Position numbers and translations under genes: made by a program. Under the pieces are notes generated by a model. It saw only the letters and a program-made list of their open reading frames with translations. It was not told the origin of the DNA and searched no databases. DNA of 64,000 nucleotides from Lolium rigidum (Eukaryota; Streptophyta; Magnoliopsida; Poales; Poaceae), in NCBI RefSeq assembly GCF_022539505.1, contig NC_061510.1, forward strand, positions 277,284,330 through 277,348,329, given 5' to 3'. This document shows positions 56,801 to 64,000 of this stretch, piece by piece (within the stretch, counting starts at the first letter, position 1; every line of letters begins with the position of its first letter).

Positions 56801-59691
56801 TGTTTCAGATTTGTCTGAATTTTGATATATCTAGAAAAATCTAAGGCATCCTTTATGGCGAGCGTGGGAGCACATTCTATTCAACCCGAGTCTCTGGTAA
56901 CCAAACGTACAAACTGGCGCAAGGCTTGTTTAGGATTGCTTCTTCTCCACGCGAAATGCATCGCTGTGGCCATGGATTTTAGCCTGTTGCTGGTCCAAGT
57001 GACCAACGACAGAGATCATGGTCGCTGTGAATAGCTTCCAAGCAAGCCAGGTCGGATTGGACATATGCAATCTTGTCCAACGCATGCCATGGACCAGGTA
57101 GCACTGTAGCAGCATCTGGACGGTGATTGTACGCTGCGGCCTATACTATGATGATGATGATTGTCCGGTTGGCCCTTGCCCTTGCTCATCGGTTAGTGTC
57201 ACATTCAGTGTCACCTTTTGTCGCCTTACTCTTGCATCGATCTTCACGTAGAGACATATGTGTACTAACTGACCTGAACTACATTTGCCACGCTAGTTTC
57301 CTTAGGAGAGGTAATGAATCATGTGACCTGCTTTACTTGGCAATGATGTACTCCGTCTGTTCATAAAAGGATATCTTATATTTATTTAAATTTGAATGTA
57401 TCTTTATAAACTAAATGGTGTTTACACACATCTAATTTTAGATAAATTTAAGACATTTTTTAATGGATGCAGGGAGTACAATACCTAGGTTTAGTCTAGA
57501 TTAAGAATGCATGCACTTGTATATACTTGTAAGTTGTACCATGCACGGTTAGTTCAGCTCTCTTTCTGCCGTAAAAAATCGTAATGATTCCACTTCCACC
57601 ATCAGCCTTCACAATCTGCAATTGCAACAAGGTCCCTTGTATCGTCCACATAATTCTTAAGTGTTGTTGTGGAAATTGGACCATTGCATATGCCAGAACA
57701 GATTGCTTACTGCGCTAAGTAACCTCCATGTCCAGATAATTGCTGTCCATGGTCAGCTTTGTTATCAAATCATGCCGTCAAGGCTGTCTGTCCTGGCACA
57801 AAACAGAAAAGTGTAGAAAAATCCAAGGATAGGAAAAAGGCGCCTTCCGACAGACAGGGGAGCCAAAAGGCCCTTTTTAGGCATGAACCCCTGCAGTGGT
57901 CATGCCTGGCCTGGGCCTGGAAGCAGCTGCAGTGCAGGTCTAGAGCCCCTAAAAGGGAACACATATGAGCAGAAAGGTGCACATACAGTTAAAGAAAGAG
58001 ATATTTCACGTTGTGGATGTAAAATGATCGATTTGAGATTTAAAAAAAATGATCGATTTGGCACACAAATACAATTAGGATAACGTGGGATCAAGCCTAC
58101 ATGATTGAATTTGGACCAAAAGGTTTGAGTGGATGAATTTTTGTATGAAATACACAGAATTCATTACTGCAACCCACATAGAAAAATAATCAAACTATGG
58201 TATTTCTCCAAACTATACGTACATGAAGAACAAAATCCGTTTTTCCTTGAACTTTTCACTTGGCTCTTAGTCCCCTCCAAAACTTTACTTGACTCACTAA
58301 ACCCTTGTAAACTACGAATAATGGTCCATTTAAGGATGAAAAGGTTGGGTAAAAATCTACGGTTAAGAGGGATTAAAGAACCATTATTGATAGTTTAGGG
58401 ATTTAGTAAGGCAAGTAAAGTTTGCGGGAGGAATATGATAGTACTAAAAATGCTTAGGCGACGATGAACCTTAGAGAAACTTGAAACGCAGGAATTTACA
58501 GGATTTGATAGCCCTCTCACCGTCACCGCCATGCTGCAAGACAATCATACATTTTAACTAATGCATGCACCTAGTCTTACCAATTTTAAATAGCCGGCTA
58601 TATCCTAGCCATAGCGTATTGGAAGACCTCGCACTACGGCTAAATGAGAAACATCGCTAATAGCCGGCTATAGCTCAATTTAACCCTTAATTAGCCTCTA
58701 ATTTACCCGCTAAACTTTCTGTTTTCTGAATTTCTCTTCTCTTCTGGTTTTTATTTTTCTTGATTTCTGTTTTTTTGTTTAATCAGATTCTGCAAAACTT
58801 GTGATTTGAATGGTTAAATACTTGTTTGCGTTGAATAGCTGAATGATTTTGTTGCTCGAATCACGTTTGAGTCATAGTTTTCTTTTATTTTGGTAAGATA
58901 TGCATGTAATTTCCCCGTCTTTGAAAAAAATACGCTAAATGGTAGATTGGTCAGATGATCGACGAAAAAATAAAGTTTCCATAATAAACATGATATTTGC
59001 ATGTGCAGGGCGTTCGGGGCAGCCGAGCCTGTCGTGGTCGCTGCGGCTGCGGATCGCCAAGGGCGCGGCGCGCGGCCTGGCGCACCTCCACGAGTGCAGC
59101 CCGCGGCGGTACGTCCACGGCGAGGTCAAGCCCTCCAACGTCCTCCTCGACTCGGACTACAACGCCCTCATCGCCGACTTCGGCCTCGCCCGGCTCCTCA
59201 CCATCGCCGGCTGCGCGGACCCCGCCGCCGCAGGCGCCGGCGGCATAATGGGCGGCGCTCTCCCGTACGTCAAGCCCGCGCCGGACCGGCCCAACGCGTA
59301 CCGCGCGCCCGAGGCCCGCGTGCCCGGGGCGCGGCCGAGCCAGAAGTCCGACGTGTACTCATTCGGCGTCCTGCTGCTGGAGCTGCTCACCGGGCGGTCG
59401 CCGGAGCATGCGTCGCCCTCCGGTTCCTCGGCGTCGTTTTCGGGGCCTGGTGCCATTGACGGGCAGCAGCAGCAGCCGCAGGCACCGGAGATCGTGAGGT
59501 GGGTGCGGCAGGGGTTCGAGGACGCGCGGCCGCTGTCGGAGCTGGCCGACGAGGCCGTGCTGCGGGACGCCGGCGCGCGCAAGGAGGTGGTGGCGGCGTT
59601 CCACGTCGCGCTCGGGTGCGTCGAGGCAGACCTGGAGCGGCGGCCGCGGATGAAGGCCGTCTCCGACAAGCTCGAAAAGATCGGGTCGTGA
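53811..59691 (+). CDS. LRR receptor-like kinase, ZAR1-type, likely atypical kinase
   Basis: Two exons, 53811-55350 and 59009-59691, separated by a 3658-bp intron with GT-AG ends, give 740 codons. Layout: signal peptide 1-29, LRR N-cap about 32-69 with CRWPGVAC, about six or seven leucine-rich repeats 80-265, a Cys pair (286, 294), transmembrane segment about 326-349, an acidic/Gly-rich juxtamembrane region, and a kinase domain from about 425. The order and GELVAIDRGF-type juxtamembrane sequence match the ZAR1-like class, membrane receptors acting in plant development. The glycine loop GKGGKGIVYK is good, but the VAIK Lys is Arg453 (VAVRR), which is common in this class. The HRD motif reads HGE, with Glu552 in place of catalytic Asp. 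DFG (Asp570) and APE (613-615) are kept. It may signal as a scaffold or as a weak kinase. No frame breaks are seen. Confidence 0.92.
55555..55841. mobile_element. Tourist-like (PIF/Harbinger) MITE in intron
   Basis: 287 bp bounded by GAGCAATTCCAATAG and, inverted, GAGCAAGTACAATAG, with TAA duplications at 55552-55554 and 55842-55844. An inner GTTGGCTATA repeat occurs twice. No coding capacity. Confidence 0.85.
57351..57476. mobile_element. Stowaway MITE in intron
   Basis: 126 bp with ends CTCCGTCTGTTCATAAAAGGAT and ...TTAATGGATGCAGGGAG, TA duplications at 57349-57350 and 57477-57478, and the ATTTAAATTTGAATGTATC-like inner arm seen in the copy at 39625. Confidence 0.9.
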
Positions 59692-61998
59692 GAGCAGTAC
59701 GCTGCCACTGCCATGCCACTCTGTTTGTCCGTTGTCGGAATTTGCCTACTACGAGGAACGTCTCCTTTTTTTTTTTACTTCTTTTATTTATGTGTTTATA
59801 TGTATATCATTTATAGGAACCTTCTTATCATTTTTTTTCTTTACTGGGTATCCTCATATTTGGCCGGCTCTACTGCAACAGTTGTACTCCAGTACATGCG
59901 CTGATATAGAACGACAAGTCTTTCCTCTGTTTGCCAAGTATCCCTGCGAAGAAGAATGGTATGAATGCTCACCAAAATAGACAGAAACATGCTACTTCAA
60001 AGCGTATAAAGCTAATTTAGCACATTTAGATTTATAAAACATTTCAGAAAGATATATTAGCTTTTCAAAACTTCTTATTATATTATAGTAAACGGAGGAA
60101 ATACAATTTTCACACTGCAGCTTTACATTATATATAAAGCTCAAACAGACTAACCAACGTTCTATGTGAATACAGACACCTTGTTAAGATTATCGGTTTA
60201 TCATTACAACTCACAGATAAAAAAAAAGGAACACCCATGAACCCAGGTCAAGTGAACCCATGAACCTAGGTTTATTGTTTTCTAAGGAGTAAACCTTCAG
60301 CTTGTCCTCATTCTACGGGATTGTGCCATTTTCAAGCTTCTTCAAATTTATTGTTTCCTGCATTTTACTTTCAAGCAATCAATCAACCATTACTATCTAT
60401 TTTATTCAGTGAATAGGCTTGTAGAATTGTGAAACTCTAGTTGAAGAGACTAAATTGGTTTGCTTTCTTGCTCCTTGTGGTTCGATGCACTATACTTTCA
60501 CATTGAGAGGTGCTATAACTATCTCGCACTTGGGGGTTATCAACACTTCTTGATAAGCATTAAGTGTCAAACCATGATGATCCCAAGGATAACAAGATTG
60601 GGAATCATTTAGCAGTAAAAGGGTGCATGCATTTTTTATTTTGGTGTTTGTTTGTTGATGGAATGCAAATTGCAGATAACTATAACTAGATATTTTCAAA
60701 GAAGGCATGTTCCCTTAAGTGTACAGGCCTATAGGTTCACAACCACTCAGAACACCTAGAGTTACTCCTTGAGTTCCCTTTATGACTAAGTTGCCAATAA
60801 CTTCCATGAACACTCGACCTCAAGTCGATAACTGGTAGCGTTTTTTTAGCAGAACGTGCTAGCTCCTGGTAGAGAATTCGTAGCAGAAAATAAAAAAATT
60901 CTAGCTAGCGTTTCTCTGATTGCCCATGATCTATCTAGGTGTAATGTTGTAACGGAAATGGTTTCAGTAACGTACCCTCGTAGATCGAAAGCGGTTCATG
61001 TTTCCCTAGAACGTGGTTGATGTAGTCGTACTTGTCGCTGACCTCGGGGTCATGCTCGTTCTTCTCGTTCGACGTCAAATGCCACAAGTGTTGCACCTCG
61101 TATGTATCGCACACATACAATGCTCAATGACGTTTCCTGCTCTGATCCAGCGAAGTTACAGAAGTAGATCTTCTGGATCTAGATCCCAGTAGTGCTCCCA
61201 CGTACATGGTGGGGTTGTCTCCCTCCCTGCCCAGTTCTTCGGGAACCGCACGGAGGAGAAAACTAGATAGAGAGACAATTCTCTAATTAATTGTGTATTT
61301 TCTTCCCTCCACATGGCTACTATATAAAGGGGGTAAGGGGGACTAGGGAACTTGGCTTGGCAATGTGGGACAAACGGAGTGGAGGAGGTGGTGGTGCAGC
61401 CAGCCGACCCCACCTGCCCCAACCCCTTGGCCCGGCCTGCCCCCCTTTCGGGTGAGGCCCATTTAGGGTGTGCCCTATTGGTCCATCATGTGATGCAAAC
61501 TCGAAGATGTGGCATAGGCACTAGCTTGGCTCATTCAAGAAACACAATGCACATGATGAGGCGATACGGTGGCGATGAAACATGCGTGTAGATGTTATTT
61601 TCTCATGCTTATACAAGTGGTAGACGAGTCTCCTTCCTAAGGAGGACCAACTTTTACTTGCCATGAGTGCGACAAGTGAGTCTTTGGATTTTCCACTAGG
61701 GATTATTGGCTAAATATTAGTTTGATGGCCCAATAATTGTAACAAGTTGTAGATCATATTTGTTAATATTAGTTCATTGTTGTTGATCGTTGTGTTTGTT
61801 TTAGTTCATCTTGGTTTTAAGTTTTTGAGTTCGAACTTATCGGTGATCAAGTGTTTGTCGAACTTTGTTGAATTGTGTGTTTTTAATGCTTGAATATGTG
61901 TTTAACATACGTGTTGGTTGAATTATAGGTGTCTATGTGTCTTGTTTGCATTGTGCTTAGGGAACAAAGTTTGAAATTCAGGTAAACAACATTTTTGA
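59692..61998. other. Spacer with possible decayed LTR fragment
   Basis: No gene is supported. 60900-61420 has features of a retrotransposon LTR: a TATATAAAGG box at 61321-61330 and GC-rich text downstream. A matching copy, PPT or PBS is not in the window. The frames of 60-90 codons here have no recognised motif. Confidence 0.35.
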
Positions 61999-62145
61999 GT
62001 AATAGGATGTCGCAGATTTATCTAAACTTAGATGTACACACGATTTTTCTAGATATCCAAAGTTAGATAAACCTACCACATCCTCCGTGTGTAGACACAT
62101 CCAAATTTTTAAAAAATATGAAACATTCTTGTGAAGACGGAAGGA
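61999..62145. mobile_element. Decayed Stowaway-like remnant
   Basis: The right end GACGGAAGGAG followed by TA, and inner words TTTATCTAAACTTAGATGTA and AGATATCCAAAGTTAGATAAA, resemble the Stowaways at 39625 and 57351. The left terminal repeat is not intact. Confidence 0.45.
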
Positions 62146-62179
62146 GTATGCTTTTTTTTTTTGCACATTTTCTCCGAAT

Positions 62180-62462
62180 TGCATATAGATCTGCTTCCGC
62201 AGCCGCAGTACATGCCGCCACCGACTCCANNNNNNNNNNNNNNNNNNNNNNNNNNNNNNNNNNNNNNNNNNNNNNNNNNNNNNNNNNNNNNNNNNNNNNN
62301 NNNNNNNNNNNNNNNNNNNNNNNNNNNNNGTACGCGCCGCATCCTCCGCAGCACATGCCGCCGGCGATCCCTGCCTGGGAGCAACAGCGGCCGTGGACAC
62401 CTTCGCGCTTCATCGACGTCACCACCAATGATGAGGAAGATGGCGGCGCTAGGACGAACTAG
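62180..62462 (+). pseudogene. Pro/Gln-rich C-terminal protein remnant across a gap
   Basis: On both sides of the third gap the same style of frame appears: LPQPQYMPPPTP before it, and YAPHPPQHMPPAIP, then WEQQRPWTPSRFIDVTTN and an acidic end stopping at TAG 62460-62462. An AT-rich 3' tail follows. It looks like the end of a transposon-borne or decayed gene. No start or domain is visible, and frame continuity through the gap cannot be judged. Confidence 0.4.
62230..62329. other. Assembly gap (100 N)
   Basis: Exactly 100 N inside a repetitive Pro/Gln codon region (CCGCCGCAG-like), which probably defeated assembly. Confidence 0.98.
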
Positions 62463-62711
62463 GGCTTAGTTTTTTTATTTATTTTCTCCTATGTAAATTA
62501 TGTTCGAATGAACGGAATAAAATATTTTTTTAAATTTCACGCACTTCTAAATTTTATTTGAATTCGGTTTAGTTTACTGCCTTTCGGCCAACGGGCCAAA
62601 CTAGCTAGTTCAAACTTAATAGATCGCGCCACTGTGGATACAGACCTGGCAGATCGGACCATGACCCATTATCTATCCGTGGACCGAATCTGTCTAAACT
62701 GAAACATATTA

Positions 62712-63303
62712 GGTATCTCCAGTGGGCCGATCCATCCAGTCCTGGACTGTCTGTTTCGGTCCGCGCGAACTAGCGGACGGGTCGAATTGATGGTTTGAGG
62801 CGGACATCGTGCATGTCTTCCCAGGCGTGCCACGGGCCCGCAAGTAATCGACCTGACACAGAAAGACTGACTGGCAGCCACGCCATCAAGTGCATTGATG
62901 CCGTTGGCGTCGGGACGCTTAAGCTTTTGCGCGTGCATTGATGTTGGCCCGATGGCCCCGATGCTCGTGGCCAGGGCTACTTAAGCTGGCCCTGCGCCCG
63001 ACGGCTGCACCACTTTGTCTCGCTGGATGAAGAAGGGCGCCCACGACCACAAGGCCGGGTCCTCTTCCGACAACCGCCGCCGCCACCAGGATTCTCCGCC
63101 TCGACGGAACCCTGCGTGGTCTCGCCGTTTTCCTCCACCGCCAAACCCTGCACAGTTCGTTGGCCCACAGGCTGCGGCAGTAAAATACTAGCTGGGCCGG
63201 ACAGCGAGACGCATACTATCCACGAGCTGACCTAAACAAATTATGATAAAAAAAAACCTAAACAAATGAAAATAAACGTTTGGATCTCCGATTGAAGATG
63301 CCC
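62712..63303. mobile_element. PIF/Harbinger-type element with TSD TTA
   Basis: 592 bp with ends GGTATCTCCAGTGGGCCGATCC and, inverted at the right, GGGCATCTTCAATCGGAGATCC, flanked by TTA at 62709-62711 and 63304-63306. Inside, a 55-codon frame from 63028 (MKKGAHDHKAG start) ends at TAG 63192-63194. It is Arg/Pro-rich and has no known domain. Confidence 0.75.
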
Positions 63304-63716
63304 TTAAATGGGTCGAGCCGCTCTCGATGTACGCACGCTTCTCCTCCACGCTCTCGCAGAAGCAAACAATGCTAAAACCAACCGGGCACTGCTCATGCGC
63401 AGACGAGCAATACTGGTAGAAAACGTTAGTATAAAATTAGAAAGAAATATTATTCTGATCACCCAATCAGATGAACAGTAGGTAGATCCGTATGGCCCCG
63501 ATCTGTCGCGACGCCGTGACCCGCCCAGTCCTTGCCGGACCCACCTGTCATCGTCTGAGAGAACCGGCCGCAATTTCCTTCAGTTGGGGTGTCAGTGGAG
63601 CGCACTTCCGCCAACGCCAATTGCGACCAGCCTCTTCCCGCCGTCCGCCGCAAACGCACGCACGCAGCATCAGTCACCGGCGGCAGCGAGCCCAGGGCTA
63701 ACAGCGCGACCGGACG
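63304..63716. promoter_or_regulatory. CPI1: Probable promoter and leader of the cycloisomerase gene
   Basis: About 400 bp between the transposon and the ATG at 63717. GC content rises from 63490 on. No clear TATA box was found. The antisense frames here are not supported as genes. Confidence 0.4.
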
Positions 63717-64000
63717 ATGACAGGTGAGCCCCCGCGCCCGCGCCTGCGTGCCAAATAGTGTCCCTCCACGCGTCTCCCCGCCTCACCCAGAGAGAGATCT
63801 TGCAGCTGTCCGGCGGCACGCGGGCGCGAAGCCCAGGGGCGGCGCCGCGGGGAAGAACCCGTGGCTGGCGGCGGACGGGAGCAAGCGCTGGGGGGAGACG
63901 TTCTTCCTGCTCTACACCCCCTTCTGGCTCACGCTCTGCCTCGGCGTCGTCGTCCCCTTCAAGCTCTACGAGGTACTCGCGCTCGCGCTCGCGGCCCTCG
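63717..64000 (+). CDS. CPI1: Cycloeucalenol cycloisomerase, first two exons (partial)
   Basis: Exon 1 is 63717-63723 (ATG plus four bases), the intron is 63724-63805 (GTGAGC to TTGCAG), exon 2 is 63806-63972, and a GTACTC donor follows before the window ends. The 58 codons read through KRWGETFFLLYTPFWLTLC and VVVPFKLYE, a strong match to the start of plant cyclopropylsterol isomerase (CPI1). That ER-membrane enzyme opens the cyclopropane ring of cycloeucalenol to obtusifoliol in sterol synthesis. The hydrophobic run is the first membrane segment. The N-terminal 25 residues are basic and Gly/Ala-rich. The 7-base first exon is inferred because the exon 2 frame has no ATG and meets a stop (63718-63720) if read unspliced. 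Confidence 0.8.

Larger units (their letters stand above)
55351..59008 (+). other. 3.66 kb intron of the receptor kinase gene
   Basis: Starts GTAAGT and ends TGCAG. It contains a PIF/Harbinger MITE (55555-55841), a Stowaway (57351-57476) and AT-rich spacer. CACTAGTAGGAAACCC at 55919 may be a decayed CACTA end. A pair of ATAGCCGGCTATA words lies at 58590 and 58660. No nested gene is supported. Confidence 0.85.

Overview
The window is nuclear DNA from a grass, most likely a Triticeae species (wheat, Aegilops, barley or rye group). The evidence is nested LTR retrotransposons whose LTRs begin TGATACGTCT, Stowaway MITEs with CTCCCTCC ends, CACTA subterminal repeats of the CCGGTTTGT type, GC-rich single-copy genes and intron-rich gene structures. 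Nothing prokaryotic is present. Three runs of exactly 100 N (335-434, 24078-24177, 62230-62329) are scaffold gaps of unknown true size.

The left 26 kb is a nest of retrotransposons. From 437 to 7234 lies the 3' part of a chromodomain Ty3/gypsy element: a broken pol, a PPT and a 4.1 kb LTR. It cut into a minus-strand non-autonomous LTR element (7235-12081), which itself sits in the 3' internal end of a plus-strand relative. The plus-strand family forms an LTR-internal-LTR chain ending in the 3' LTR at 19421-20950, and its middle LTR is split by a solo LTR with a perfect 5-bp target duplication. Next come the 3' ends of two Tat/RIRE2-like gypsy elements that carry antisense additional ORFs (20951-22445 and 22446-25930). 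The second is split by another solo LTR. A LINE 3' end follows (to about 26725).

From 26.7 to 36.7 kb there is a third solo LTR (28150-28674), a decayed duplicate of a lipase 3' end (30195-30312) and a 4.7 kb CACTA element (31608-36307). The CACTA element carries a broken Ptta/En/Spm-plus-ULP1-protease gene but no recognisable transposase.

The right 27 kb is gene-bearing. It holds a plastid-type class III lipase/phospholipase A1 (36726-38099, minus), a seven-exon chloroplast HAD hydrolase resembling Arabidopsis flavin-mononucleotide hydrolase (47003-50740, plus), an LRR receptor-like kinase of the ZAR1 type with altered catalytic residues (53811-59691, plus) and the first two exons of a cycloeucalenol cycloisomerase gene (from 63717, plus). 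Stowaway and PIF/Harbinger-type elements lie between these genes. One of them (43881-45325, TTA target duplication) carries a broken B3-domain-like gene with its own TATA box.

The host genes are unrelated single-copy genes, not a pathway cluster. I did not find a convincing new biological system. The most interesting signals are the captured B3-like gene, the conserved unknown protein and repeated PPT/PBS signals of the non-autonomous LTR family, the antisense ORFs of the Tat elements, the lipase duplication around the CACTA element, and the kinase with HRD and VAIK substitutions. All gene structures are hand-built from splice sites and reading frames. No similarity search was run, and family names come from recognised motifs.
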